Below are positions 1 to 8,547 of a DNA stretch of 64,000 nt, piece by piece. Each line of letters opens with the position of its first letter. Within the stretch, counting starts at the first letter, position 1. The stretch is from Dyella solisilvae (GTDB lineage Bacteria; Pseudomonadota; Gammaproteobacteria; Xanthomonadales; Rhodanobacteraceae), in the NCBI RefSeq assembly GCF_003351225.1, contig NZ_QQSY01000001.1, positions 186,001-250,000 on the forward strand, read 5' to 3'. Both the position numbers and the translations under genes were made by a program. The notes under the pieces were generated by a model. The model did no database searches and was not told the DNA's origin. It was given only the letters and a program-made list of their open reading frames with translations.

Positions 1-128
1 TCGGAGCGGTGGGCTGGAACCTCACCAAGGAGCAGGTGGCCCGACTCGACCAGGCCAGCGAAGTGGCGCCGGTGTACCCGTATTGGCACCAGCGCGGATT
101 CCAGGAACTGAATCCGTCACCGGTGTGA
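1..128 (+). CDS. Aldo/keto reductase, C-terminal end (partial)
   Basis: The reading frame is open from the first base and stops with TGA at 126-128, giving the last 41 or so residues of a protein cut by the window edge. The stretch [15 protein letters not shown] followed by a Pro-Tyr-Trp-His segment is typical of the last helix and C-terminal tail of NADPH-dependent aldo/keto reductases, TIM-barrel enzymes that reduce aldehydes and ketones. The catalytic Tyr/Lys/His/Asp set lies outside the window, so activity cannot be judged. It is followed by a repeat-rich gap and then by pgm on the opposite strand (convergent). Confidence 0.6.
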   Translation, partial: GAVGWNLTKEQVARLDQASEVAPVYPYWHQRGFQELNPSPV

Positions 129-171
129 TGTTTCGGGGTTGTGGAGTGGCGTTGACTCAGAAGGCGCCCTC

Positions 172-511
172 CACGACTCAACAACCTCATCCCCGCGAAA
201 GCCGGACGGAGCGCGTGGCGCGGAGAGCGCCCACCGGGTGGCATCGGAGGAGCGAGCGCCGCTCGTCATTCAGTGCCTTCCAGTTCGTGAGCAAAGGCGC
301 TGGATTCCTGCTTTCGCAGGAATGACGGGGGTGAAGGGTGGTGTTGAACTGGAAGCACCCCCACGACTCAACACCGTCATCCCGGCGAAGGCCGGACGTA
401 GCGCGCAGCGCGGAGAACGCCCGCAGGGCGGCCCCGAAGGGGCGAGCGCAGCGAGTCATCCAGTGCCTTTTCACTGGTGCGTCAAGGCGCCGAATCCCTT
501 CTGCCTCAGCA
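172..511. repeat. Tandemly duplicated intergenic repeat (two imperfect copies)
   Basis: The 394-base gap between the aldo/keto reductase and pgm holds two imperfect copies of one sequence, starting near 172 and 360. Both begin CCACGACTCAACA, continue with a CATCCC(C/G)GCGAA(A/G)GCCGGAC block and a purine-rich GCG stretch, and end in a degenerate GGATTCC/GAATCCC block. Copy one ends in a small hairpin with arms 304-311 and 316-323 and loop TTTC. No credible gene lies here. The outer ends resemble the dispersed CTGGATTCC...GGAATGAC repeats of this group of bacteria. Confidence 0.6.
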
Positions 512-522
512 ATGTCGTTCGC

Positions 523-2175
523 TCAAGTCGCGCCAAGCGCCTCATCCACCATCGCCTGCGCCTCTTCCAGCAGACGCTGCAGGTGCGCTTCGTCCTTGAA
601 GCTCTCGGCGTAGATCTTGTAGATGTCCTCGGTCCCCGACGGACGCGCCGCAAACCAGCCGTTGGCCGAACACACCTTGATGCCGCCGACCGCAGCGCCG
701 TTGCCTGGCGCGCGATCGAGCACGCTCTCGATCTTTTCGCCAGCCAGCTCGGTGCTCTTCACCTGTTGCGGCGACAGCTTCGACAGCCGCGCCTTCTGTT
801 CGGCATTGGCCGGCGCATCGACACGCTCGGACACTGGGCTACCCAAGGCGCCGGTCAGCTCGCGATACAACTCGCCCGGATCGCGATCCATGCGCGCGGT
901 GATTTCGGCGGACATCAGCGCCGCCGCAATGCCGTCCTTGTCGGTGGACCACACCGTGCCGTCACGGCGCAGGAACGAGGCGCCCGCGCTCTCCTCGCCG
1001 CCAAATCCCAGCGAGCCATCGAACAGGCCATCGACGAACCACTTGAAGCCCACCGGCACTTCGTGAAGTCGGCGGCCCAGACGCTTGGCCACGCGATCGA
1101 TCAGCGCGGTGCTGACCAGCGTCTTGCCGACCGCGGCATCGGCGCGCCAGTGCGGGCGGTGCTGGTACAGGTAGTCGACCAGCACGGACAGGAAGTGGTT
1201 GGGCAGCAACAGGCCCGAGCTGCGCGTGACGATGCCATGGCGGTCATGGTCGGTATCGCAGGCAAAAGCCACGTCGTACTGGTCTTTCAGGCCGATCAGC
1301 CGCTGCATCGCATGCGAGGACGAGGGATCCATGCGGATCTTGCCGTCCCAGTCCACGCTCATGAAACGGAAGGTGTGATCGACCTCGTCGCTCACCACCG
1401 TGAGGTCGATGCCGTAGCGCTCGGCGATCGGCCCCCAGTAGTGCACGCCCGCGCCGCCGAGCGGGTCCACGCCCAGATGGACGCCGCTGCCGCGGATCGC
1501 GTCGAAGTCGACCACGTTGGCGAGGTCGGCCACGTAGGCAGCGATGAAGTCATGCTCGTGCGTGGTGGATGCGCGCAAAGCCTGCGCGTACGGGGTGCGA
1601 CGCACATCGCGCAGGCCGCTTTCAATCAAGGCGTTGGCGCGCTTCTGGATCCAGCCGGTGACGTCGGTGTCTGCCGGGCCGCCATTGGGCGGGTTGTACT
1701 TGAAGCCGCCACCATCGGGCGGATTGTGCGAGGGCGTAACCACGATGCCGTCGGCAAGACCGGCTGTGCGCCCGCGGTTGTGGGTGAGGATCGCATGCGA
1801 GATGGCGGGCGTCGGCGTGTATTCGCCGCCCTTGGCGATGCGCGTCTGCACGCCGTTGGCCGCGAGCACTTCCAGCGCGCTCTCGAAGGCCGGCTGCGAC
1901 AGCGCGTGGGGATCGATGCCGATATACAGCGGGCCATCGATGCCCTGCCCCGTGCGGTATTCGCAGATGGCCTGGGTGATCGCCAGCACATGCCATTCGT
2001 TGAAGCTGCGCTCGAACGAGACGCCGCGATGGCCGGAGGTGCCGAACGACACGCGCTGGCTCGGCACACCTGCATCGGGGCGCAGGTCGACATAGGCATC
2101 ACGCAGCCGCGCGATATCCACCAGCATCGACTCGGGCGCCGGCTTGCCGGCCAGCGTACTGAACCGGCCGCTCAT
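523..2175 (-). CDS. pgm: Phosphoglucomutase (alpha-D-glucose phosphate-specific)
   Basis: This 550-residue protein interconverts glucose 1-phosphate and glucose 6-phosphate in the cytoplasm, feeding glycogen, trehalose and sugar-nucleotide synthesis. All four phosphohexomutase signatures are visible: TSGHRG at 46-51, the phosphoserine loop TPSHNPP with the catalytic Ser at 149, the Mg2+ loop DTDHD at 307-311, and the sugar loop GGEESAG at 392-398. The phosphate-binding RPSGTE is at 511-516. The length matches the enterobacterial Pgm (about 546). The frame is open further upstream to 2325, but the ATG at 2175 has an AGGTGG ribosome site just before it and fits the family N-terminus. It is convergent with the gene at 1-128. 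Confidence 0.95.
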   Translation of the reverse strand: MSGRFSTLAGKPAPESMLVDIARLRDAYVDLRPDAGVPSQRVSFGTSGHRGVSFERSFNEWHVLAITQAICEYRTGQGIDGPLYIGIDPHALSQPAFESALEVLAANGVQTRIAKGGEYTPTPAISHAILTHNRGRTAGLADGIVVTPSHNPPDGGGFKYNPPNGGPADTDVTGWIQKRANALIESGLRDVRRTPYAQALRASTTHEHDFIAAYVADLANVVDFDAIRGSGVHLGVDPLGGAGVHYWGPIAERYGIDLTVVSDEVDHTFRFMSVDWDGKIRMDPSSSHAMQRLIGLKDQYDVAFACDTDHDRHGIVTRSSGLLLPNHFLSVLVDYLYQHRPHWRADAAVGKTLVSTALIDRVAKRLGRRLHEVPVGFKWFVDGLFDGSLGFGGEESAGASFLRRDGTVWSTDKDGIAAALMSAEITARMDRDPGELYRELTGALGSPVSERVDAPANAEQKARLSKLSPQQVKSTELAGEKIESVLDRAPGNGAAVGGIKVCSANGWFAARPSGTEDIYKIYAESFKDEAHLQRLLEEAQAMVDEALGAT

Positions 2176-2360
2176 CGGGCCACCTCGCCAGACATCGACA
2201 ATTGGCGTATGCGGCGGCGGACTGACTGAGTCATGCGAGGGTGTACTCGTTGGCGACGGAAAGGGAGACATTGACCCTCGCCCGCCCCAGCCGTCAATAG
2301 CGGCGGCCGCTTGTCGCCAAGCCACGCTTCATGTTTGCAGCCGACGCGTGAAACGCGACT

Positions 2361-2627
2361 TCAGCGCAACTGGCTGTCCTTGCTGCCGCGACGGTTGTAG
2401 CCAGCGAACGCCGCTTCGTCGCGATCATGTGCAGACTGGCAGGCCACGCACAGGCGCACCCCGGGCACGGCGTGACGTCGCGCCTCCGGTATCGGTGCAT
2501 CGCACTCTTCGCAATGGGTCAGACCGGGACCCGATTGCATGCGGCTGCGCGCACGCTTGACCGCGTCTTCCACGGTCGCATCGATCTGATCCTGTACCGC
2601 GCCGTCGCCGGCCCAGCCCGTCGCCAT
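2361..2627 (-). CDS. DksA/TraR-type C4 zinc-finger protein (YbiI-like)
   Basis: This 88-residue protein has two CxxC pairs at Cys39/Cys42 and Cys60/Cys63, enough for one C4 zinc finger of the DksA/TraR type, preceded by a short helical N-terminus. It equals E. coli YbiI in length and layout. It lacks the long coiled coil with acidic tip that DksA inserts into the RNA polymerase secondary channel, so a DksA-like effect on transcription is uncertain. A GGGAGATG ribosome site precedes the ATG. It lies on the same strand as pgm but 185 bases upstream, with no sign of tight coupling. Confidence 0.8.
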   Translation of the reverse strand: MATGWAGDGAVQDQIDATVEDAVKRARSRMQSGPGLTHCEECDAPIPEARRHAVPGVRLCVACQSAHDRDEAAFAGYNRRGSKDSQLR

Positions 2628-2776
2628 GTCATCTCCCGGTCACAAGGACCTTGCACGCGATGCAGCGCCCGGAAATTCCCGTGACGCGCCCGCTGCCATC
2701 GAACATGGGGGCATGGCCGACGCTTTCCAGCCACCACGCCCTCTGACGTTAATTACGTGACGCTACGAGCAAGGGA

Positions 2777-4270
2777 TCAGCGCGAGCCGCTGGCGGCCGC
2801 CGAGGCCTGCGGTGACTGCGCCTGGTCGATCGTGGCCACGTCCGCGCCGCCATCGAAACCGCCGCCCAGCGACTCGATCAACCGCACGGAAATTTCCGCT
2901 TGCTCGCTCTCCAGCAAGGCCAGCCTCTGCTGGGCGGTGAGCAACTGCTGACGGCTGGTGAGCGGCGTGAGCGGACCGCTCAGCCCGCCCTGGTAGGCCT
3001 TCAGGGCGTCCTGCCAGCTCTTCTGCGCATCATCCACGGCCCGCTTCTCTAGCGTGATCTGCTGGCGAATCGAGGTCAGCGCCGAAACCTGGTCGGAGAC
3101 ATCGTTGATCGCGCTGATCAACAGGCCGTTGTAGCGCGCCACCATGGCGTCGTATTCGGCATCGGCCATCGACAGTCCGGCACGGCGACGACCACCGTCG
3201 AACAGGGGCAGGCTCAGCGCCGGACCAAAGGCATAGTTGCGCGCCGGCAGCTGGAACAAATTGGTGCTGCCGCCCACGGCAATGAGGCCCGCCATCGCGG
3301 ACAGGCTGAGGTTGGGCAGGAACTCGGTCTTGGCCGCCTTGACCTCCTTGCTGGCGGCCTCGATCTCCCAGCGCGCCGCCACCAGGTCGGCGCGGCGACC
3401 GATCAGGTCCACCGACAACTTGTCCGGCACGACCGCCGGCCCGAGATCGGCCATGTGCGGGCGCTCGATGGCGAGGCCGCGATCCGGTCCCTGCCCGAGC
3501 AGGATCGACAGGCTGCTGCGCGCAGCATCGATGGCGCGGTCGGCCGCCACCTTCTGCTGCTCGGCGCCGGCCACCTGGGAATCGGCGAGATGTTGCTGTT
3601 GTGGCGTGTCCAGACCGCCAGCGACCAGTCGCTTGGTCACTTCCAGCGAGCGCGTGGAGCGCTCGAGTTCGGCATCGGCGACGTCTTTCTGGGCGAACGC
3701 GTAACTGAGCCGTACATAGGCGCGCGCCACATTCACCGACAATTCGATGCGGGCCGCGTAGGCGTCGATTTCAGCGGCACGGCTGCGTCCCAGCGCAGCC
3801 TCCCACGCCGCGCGCTTGCCGCCCCACAGGTCCAGATCCCAGGAGAAGCCCACGCCGATCTCCTTGCTCCAGGCAAACTTGCCGAGCACGTAGCTGGGAT
3901 AGATCGGATTCTTCTCCGACAGCCAGGCGCCGGTGATCGAGGCCGAGCCTTCCATCTGCGGCATGCGGCCGGCGTTGACGCTCTGGGCGACCGCCTGCGC
4001 CAGGCGCGCGCGGGCCTGGGCCTGGTCCAGGCTCGGGTTGTTCTTCAGCGCCTCTTCGATCAGCGCGGTCAGCTGCGGATCGCCGTAGCTGACCCACCAG
4101 TCCTGTGCAGGCCACGCGGTCGGACTGAGCTGCACATCGGCGAGGCTGCGCTCTGACTTGAGCTGCGCGGCATCGGTCACTGTGCCGGTGGTATGCAGTC
4201 CACGGCTGGTGACGCATCCGGAGAGCAGGAGTGCGAGCGCGATGGAAGCGGTAAGTGTGGAAGAACGCAT
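2777..4270 (-). CDS. Outer-membrane efflux lipoprotein, NodT/OprM type (TolC-like)
   Basis: This 497-residue protein begins with a lipoprotein signal: a hydrophobic stretch ending in LLSGC, with lipidation expected at Cys19. It continues as an outer-membrane factor with two repeats of the TolC/OEP fold. Such proteins form the outer-membrane channel of RND or ABC tripartite exporters. No membrane-fusion protein or inner-membrane pump lies in the window, so it may serve a pump encoded elsewhere. An ATG at 4282 would add four residues; neither start has a strong ribosome site. The frame is open upstream to 4756, but that part is not protein-like. It is divergent from the OsmC-like gene. Confidence 0.88.
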   Translation of the reverse strand: MRSSTLTASIALALLLSGCVTSRGLHTTGTVTDAAQLKSERSLADVQLSPTAWPAQDWWVSYGDPQLTALIEEALKNNPSLDQAQARARLAQAVAQSVNAGRMPQMEGSASITGAWLSEKNPIYPSYVLGKFAWSKEIGVGFSWDLDLWGGKRAAWEAALGRSRAAEIDAYAARIELSVNVARAYVRLSYAFAQKDVADAELERSTRSLEVTKRLVAGGLDTPQQQHLADSQVAGAEQQKVAADRAIDAARSSLSILLGQGPDRGLAIERPHMADLGPAVVPDKLSVDLIGRRADLVAARWEIEAASKEVKAAKTEFLPNLSLSAMAGLIAVGGSTNLFQLPARNYAFGPALSLPLFDGGRRRAGLSMADAEYDAMVARYNGLLISAINDVSDQVSALTSIRQQITLEKRAVDDAQKSWQDALKAYQGGLSGPLTPLTSRQQLLTAQQRLALLESEQAEISVRLIESLGGGFDGGADVATIDQAQSPQASAAASGSR

Positions 4271-4427
4271 GGCGTGGGGCATCCGGGCGTGGGTCAGGCT
4301 GCGGCGAGGTGGCGGCGCGGCTTCTTTGTCGACGTGCGCGCTGGCGAATGGCGCGGGGTTCGCTCGACGGCGGCGTCGCCAGGCGCCGGTGAGGCCTGGC
4401 GGGGGAGGAGAACAGACTCGGCGGTAC

Positions 4428-4456
4428 ATTATATCGGCGCAGCGTCGATGCTGTAT
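4428..4456 (-). promoter_or_regulatory. Possible promoter of the efflux lipoprotein gene
   Basis: The 353-base divergent gap 4271-4623 is otherwise featureless. On the minus strand it contains a perfect TATAAT at 4433-4428, about 160 bases before the efflux gene. A weak -35-like GATACA lies 18 bases upstream. A perfect -10 hexamer stands out in this GC-rich sequence. No clear operator palindrome is seen. Confidence 0.35.
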
Positions 4457-4623
4457 CGCGGCCAGGCGAGCCGATGCATTGCCCCGACATCTACCTTGGT
4501 CGAATAGCGCAAGCGAGGATGTTTCGTTCCGCGTGCACTTGGCGTCGTCGTGCAGGGCTTCTACGCTGGCTCGCCCACACACCGCCCACCTGTGCCGATG
4601 CGGCACTGAAGGAGTCCCGCGCC

Positions 4624-5037
4624 ATGACACACGTGTCGTCCGCCACGATCGATTCCACCGACAGCAACTATCTGCATCACATCCATGCAGGCCACTTCGT
4701 GATGGACACCGACGAGCCCGTGAAGCTCGGTGGCCAGGGCGAGGGACCGGCGCCATTCGACTACTACCTCGCCTCGCTGGCCGCCTGCACGGCCATCACT
4801 CTGCGCATGTACGCGCAACGCAAGGGTTGGAACCTGGGCGCGTTTCGCGCCGAGCTGGAACTGACACGCGACGACGACGGCAAGCTGCACGTGCAGCGCA
4901 CCCTGCATTCGGACCAGCCGCTGAGCGACGAACAGTGGCAGCGCCTGCTCGAAATCGTGGCCAACACGCCGGTGACCAAGGCCATGCGCGAGGGCGCGAC
5001 CATCGAGAGCCGACGCGGCAACACCACCACCGGCTGA
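4624..5037 (+). CDS. OsmC/Ohr-family protein lacking the second redox cysteine
   Basis: This 137-residue protein has the OsmC fold signature: FDYYLASLAACTAITLRMYA includes the conserved first cysteine (Cys55) at the start of the central helix. OsmC and Ohr reduce organic hydroperoxides with two cysteines. Here the usual second cysteine (a CPV/CPI motif) is replaced by Asn-Thr in ANTPVTKAM at 113-121. It is therefore probably a YhfA-like or otherwise divergent member, and peroxidase activity is doubtful. The start at 4624 is fixed by an AAGGAG ribosome site; the frame is open upstream to 4474 without support. Confidence 0.8.
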   Translation: MTHVSSATIDSTDSNYLHHIHAGHFVMDTDEPVKLGGQGEGPAPFDYYLASLAACTAITLRMYAQRKGWNLGAFRAELELTRDDDGKLHVQRTLHSDQPLSDEQWQRLLEIVANTPVTKAMREGATIESRRGNTTTG

Positions 5038-5223
5038 GAAAGGAATGATGGTCCGGTCGCCGTAGTGATGTGGCGGATAGCCCGGCCAAAGGCAACTGCA
5101 CGCTGAATGGATAGGCCCGATCACCGCGCGGGCCACTAAACCGAGCGCGGCCCGCGTGCATCCGATGCCCGAAACGCAGGTTCCGTCACTCCCGACGCCC
5201 TCACGGGCGCCCCAGAGGCCACG

Positions 5224-6234
5224 ATGAAGACCGTCCTCGCCGCGCTGCTGTCGCTTTTCTGCCTGATGGCGCCTCTCGCCAACGCCGAACCTTCCACCGG
5301 ATCGATCGATGTGCATTGGGACCCCGGTTCGGCGGATTGCCAGGGACACCCGCCCCGCCCGTTGCAGGTGCATCGTTACGACGAACGCACTTACATCCTG
5401 CGCGAAAGCCTTTGCCAGACTTACGAGGGCCCCTTCATCTATCTGCTGATCGGCTCGTCGAAGGCGCTGCTGATCGACAGCGGCGACGTGGCGGACGCGA
5501 GCAAGGCGCCGCTGGCAGCCACCGTCATCGCCCTGCTGCCCCAGGTGAATGGCGCGCGCATGCCGCTGGAAGTCGTGCACACCCATAGCCACCTGGACCA
5601 CCGCGCGGGCGATGTGCAGTTCGCCGGCCTGCCCCAGGTCACGGTCGTCGGCGCCGATCTTCCCCATGTGATTCAGACGTTCGGCTTCCGCCACTGGCCG
5701 GACGACGTGGCGCAGGTCGACCTCGGCGATCGCGTGGTGGACGTGATTCCCACGCCGGGGCACACGCCGTCGCATGTCAGCTATTACGACCGCTCCACCG
5801 GCCTGGTCTTCAGCGGTGATTTTTTCCTGCCAGGCCGTCTGATCATCGATGACGTCGATGCCGACCGCGCCAGCGCGCGTCGCCTGCTCGATTTCCTGGG
5901 CAACCGGCCGGTGAGCTACATCCTTGGCGGCCACATCGAACTTGATCGCCACGGCCAGCCCGAGCCGATGGGCTCGAACTTCCATCCGGATGAGCGTCCA
6001 TTGCCGCTGGACATGGCCGACCTGCGCAAACTGCCGGCCATGCTGGCGGGATTCAACGGCATCTACGGCCAGTCCGGCGAATACGTGATGTACAGCCAGG
6101 CCCGCATGCTCCAGCTCATGGCTGCCGCTGCGCTTCTTCTCCTCGCCATCATCACGCTGACCCTAGTGTGGTGGCTGCGCCATCGCCGTCGGCGGCGCGC
6201 CGACCCGGCGCTGGCCACCTCCCTTCCCACCTGA
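5224..6234 (+). CDS. Exported, membrane-anchored MBL-fold metallo-hydrolase
   Basis: This 336-residue protein has an N-terminal signal peptide (about 1-21, ending ANA), a metallo-beta-lactamase fold and one C-terminal membrane helix (about 298-318) followed by an Arg-rich end. The zinc ligands are present: HSHLDH (His121, His123, Asp125, His126), PGH (His180), SGD (Asp199) and GGH (His237). The catalytic domain should face the periplasm, anchored at its C-terminus. The substrate is unknown: the domain is of the general glyoxalase-II/lactonase-like MBL type, and a true beta-lactamase is not indicated. The four Cys residues in the first 65 residues could support export-dependent folding. Confidence 0.8.
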   Translation: MKTVLAALLSLFCLMAPLANAEPSTGSIDVHWDPGSADCQGHPPRPLQVHRYDERTYILRESLCQTYEGPFIYLLIGSSKALLIDSGDVADASKAPLAATVIALLPQVNGARMPLEVVHTHSHLDHRAGDVQFAGLPQVTVVGADLPHVIQTFGFRHWPDDVAQVDLGDRVVDVIPTPGHTPSHVSYYDRSTGLVFSGDFFLPGRLIIDDVDADRASARRLLDFLGNRPVSYILGGHIELDRHGQPEPMGSNFHPDERPLPLDMADLRKLPAMLAGFNGIYGQSGEYVMYSQARMLQLMAAAALLLLAIITLTLVWWLRHRRRRRADPALATSLPT

Positions 6235-6266
6235 TCACTCACATGCTTTCGACGCTGCCCGCGACG

Positions 6267-7253
6267 ATGACGGAAATCCACATCACCTCGCCGGGCAGCG
6301 CCGAGGTATTGCAGCCTCGCGTGGTCGCCACGCCACGACCGGCAAGCGACGAATTGCTGGTACGGGTGGCGGCCGCCGGTGTAAACCGGCCAGACGTACT
6401 GCAACGGGCTGGTCACTACCCCATCCCACCCGGCGCGAACCCCACGCCCGGGCTGGAAGTGTCCGGCGCCGTGGTGGCACTGGGCGAAGACGTCAGCGGA
6501 TTTGCCGTAGGCGACGCCGTCTGCGCCCTCACCAACGGCGGTGGCTATGCCGAGTACTGCGCCGCCCCGGCCGGTCAGGTGCTGCCCATCCCCGCCGGAG
6601 TATCCATGCTGCAGGCGGCAGCCATACCGGAGACCTTCTTCACGGTCTGGGCGAACCTGTTCCTGATGGGGCGCGCCCGCCGCGGCGAGGTGGCGCTGAT
6701 CCATGGCGGCGCCAGCGGCATCGGCACCACCGCGCTGATGCTGTGTCGCGAGTTTGGCCTCCGCACCTTCGCCACGGCCGGCGGCGCGGCCAAGTGCGAG
6801 GCGATCCGGGAGCTGGGCGGCGAGCCGATCCACTACCGTCAGGAGTCGTTCGCCGATGTCGTGCTGACCCGGACCGACGGCCATGGCGCCGACCTGATCC
6901 TCGACATCATGGGCGCCAGCTATTTCGCCGACAACCTCGCCACCCTCGCGCGCGACGGCAGGCTGTTGCTGCTGGGCTTTCTCGGTGGCCAGGTGGCGCC
7001 GCAGGTCAACCTGAGCGTGATCATGGCCAAACGCGCGGTAGTGACAGGTTCGGCCTTGCGACCACGCACCTCAGCGGAGAAGGCAGCCATCGCCACCTCG
7101 CTACGCGAACAGGTGTGGCCGGCGCTGGCCGAGGGGCGCTGCCTGCCATTGATTCACGCGATATATCCGCTGGCGCGCGCAGCAGATGCGCACCGCGCCA
7201 TGGAAGAAGGCAGCCACATAGGCAAGATCGTGCTGGCCGTCGACGTCGCCTAG
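6267..7253 (+). CDS. Zinc-free NAD(P)H:quinone oxidoreductase (MDR family, PIG3/Qor-like)
   Basis: From the ATG at 6267 this is a 328-residue medium-chain dehydrogenase/reductase. The N-terminus (MTEIHITSPGSAEVL) matches the usual start of PIG3-type quinone oxidoreductases. The nucleotide-binding loop HGGASGIGTTA lies at about 146-156, and the structural and catalytic zinc ligands of alcohol dehydrogenases are missing. It should reduce quinones or enones with NADPH. An ATG at 6243 would add eight residues. Neither start has a clear ribosome site, so the start is uncertain. The stop codon interlocks with that of the next, convergent gene. Confidence 0.88.
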   Translation: MTEIHITSPGSAEVLQPRVVATPRPASDELLVRVAAAGVNRPDVLQRAGHYPIPPGANPTPGLEVSGAVVALGEDVSGFAVGDAVCALTNGGGYAEYCAAPAGQVLPIPAGVSMLQAAAIPETFFTVWANLFLMGRARRGEVALIHGGASGIGTTALMLCREFGLRTFATAGGAAKCEAIRELGGEPIHYRQESFADVVLTRTDGHGADLILDIMGASYFADNLATLARDGRLLLLGFLGGQVAPQVNLSVIMAKRAVVTGSALRPRTSAEKAAIATSLREQVWPALAEGRCLPLIHAIYPLARAADAHRAMEEGSHIGKIVLAVDVA

Positions 7254-7480
7254 TAGGCGGAAGCCTGCTGGTGTGCCTGCGCGGGGAATGGCGTATGGCC
7301 GCCCGTCGTTTCCAGCAGCTCGTCCATCTGACGCCGCGCCTCCCGGATCTGCAGCTCTCCGGTGGGATGCCGACGCAATTGCGCGCGCAGCAATTCGATT
7401 TCCTGCTGCAGCAACGAGTTCTGCTCCAGCAGTTCGTCGCAAGCGCGGGACAAGAGGTCGTTTTCTCTATCCCATTCCAT
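7250..7480 (-). CDS. Small coiled-coil protein of unknown function
   Basis: This is a protein of about 76 residues with a strongly helical, Leu/Glu/Gln-rich centre (DELLEQNSLLQQEIELLRAQL) that should form a coiled coil, like many small cell-division or nucleoid accessory proteins. I do not recognise a family. The ATG at 7480 has an AAGG sequence about 11 bases upstream; a GTG at 7489 is an alternative giving 79 residues. Its stop (7250-7252) overlaps the stop of the oxidoreductase on the other strand by three bases. It is convergent with that gene, so the neighbours give no functional hint. Confidence 0.55.
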   Translation of the reverse strand: MEWDRENDLLSRACDELLEQNSLLQQEIELLRAQLRRHPTGELQIREARRQMDELLETTGGHTPFPAQAHQQASAY

Positions 7481-7602
7481 ACCAGGCACCGCCTTTTCGC
7501 CGGTGGGGAGAATGAAGCTGCCCTGATACCCGTTAAGCCAGTGTGACCCTTTGGGTAAGGATTTCGCGGAACCTTGATGTTCGCCGGGTGTACGCTCGAA
7601 AC

Positions 7603-7830
7603 ATGGCTCGCTCCCATGCCGAACTCGAGCAGATGCTGGACGCGGTGGATGCCGCCATCCCGCGACTGGTTGAAGCGAAGCCCCGCGCCGAGGATTTCTG
7701 GACGGCCTTCGCCAGCATGGCCAACAAGGTTCAGGCCTGCGCTGGCCCCGATGACCATGGATGGGTCTGCGATCGCCTCGATGCGATCCAGGTGAAGCAC
7801 CATCTGGTGCCGCCCGCCGACCAGATCTGA
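7603..7830 (+). CDS. Hypothetical protein, 75 residues
   Basis: The ATG at 7603 opens a 75-residue protein starting MARSHAELEQMLDAVDAAI. It is helical and acidic, with no signal peptide and two Cys residues, and I recognise no family. Codon use resembles the neighbouring real genes, and the reading frame fills the space between two minus-strand genes well. The frame is also open upstream to 7543, but that part overlaps the likely promoter region of the coiled-coil gene. It could be a clade-specific conserved hypothetical. Confidence 0.5.
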   Translation: MARSHAELEQMLDAVDAAIPRLVEAKPRAEDFWTAFASMANKVQACAGPDDHGWVCDRLDAIQVKHHLVPPADQI

Positions 7831-7878
7831 TTTCCCCGCATCATCTGCCGCACGGCGCGGACGGATACCCCCATCGCC

Positions 7879-8310
7879 CTAGCAAACCAACACGGGCACA
7901 TCGGTGCTGAGCATCACCTTGTGCGTCTGGCTACCCAGCAGCAACCGTTCGAGACCCTGGTGCCCCCGCGAGCCCATCACGATGAGGTCGCACTGATGCT
8001 TCGCCGCAAGACCGACGATGCCGGCATAGGGGCGCAGGTCGGAGACGTATTCGGTTTCGCACGGCACGTTCGCCGCTTTGGCCCGCGCCGAAACCTCATT
8101 CAGAAAGGCCTTTGCACGCTCGCATGCAGGCTGCGTGTAGGAGCCCTGCGACTGGATCAGTTCTGAAACATAGGAAACGGCGGACAGGGGCGGCAAGACG
8201 TGTACGGCCACCACGCGCGCCTGCAGCCGGCTGGCCAGCTCGATGCCGATATCGACAGCCCGGTAACCCTGTTCGGATCCATCGACCGGCAAGAGAATGC
8301 ACTGGAACAT
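7879..8310 (-). CDS. Universal stress protein (UspA family)
   Basis: This 143-residue single-domain Usp begins MFQCILLPVDGSE, the typical first strand with its Asp10. It has the ATP-binding loop G-2x-G-9x-G-S at Gly113, Gly116, Gly126 and Ser127. Such proteins bind ATP and help survival under starvation, oxidative or low-oxygen stress. The start at 8310 is supported by a GGAGGG ribosome site. It is divergent from two further usp genes and a beta-CASP nuclease, suggesting one stress module read from a shared 237-base control region (8311-8547). Confidence 0.9.
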   Translation of the reverse strand: MFQCILLPVDGSEQGYRAVDIGIELASRLQARVVAVHVLPPLSAVSYVSELIQSQGSYTQPACERAKAFLNEVSARAKAANVPCETEYVSDLRPYAGIVGLAAKHQCDLIVMGSRGHQGLERLLLGSQTHKVMLSTDVPVLVC

Positions 8311-8547
8311 GGCACGCCCTCCATTCGCAGCATCCTGCTTCAGTGTAATCGGGCACTGTTTGCACCGCGTGCAGATTGCCGTGGTCGCAGCCGGCGCGAC
8401 AGATTGCCGCCCTGCGCGCCATCCATGGTTGCTCGCGCCTACCCTGAGCACCGGCAGTCATCGTGACAGGTACTGCACATGCCGTGCGCGACGCTGGATG
8501 ACGGCCTTCGAACCGACTTGTCCTCACGCCACCCAACGAGGATTTCC

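Noticed and set aside
139-2229. Plus-strand open frame of about 700 codons over the repeat and pgm
   Set aside because: It runs antisense to pgm and through the duplicated repeat. pgm has complete catalytic motifs.
5224-6234. Reading the exported MBL protein as a beta-lactamase
   Set aside because: The zinc motif is shared by the whole superfamily. The C-terminal membrane anchor and the overall sequence do not match class B beta-lactamases.
8372-8409. Direct repeat CAGATTGCCG (8372 and 8400) in the divergent usp control region
   Set aside because: Two 10-base copies 28 bases apart could be regulator sites, but no known motif (for example the FNR/ANR TTGAT-N4-ATCAA) matches, so it is not listed as a site.
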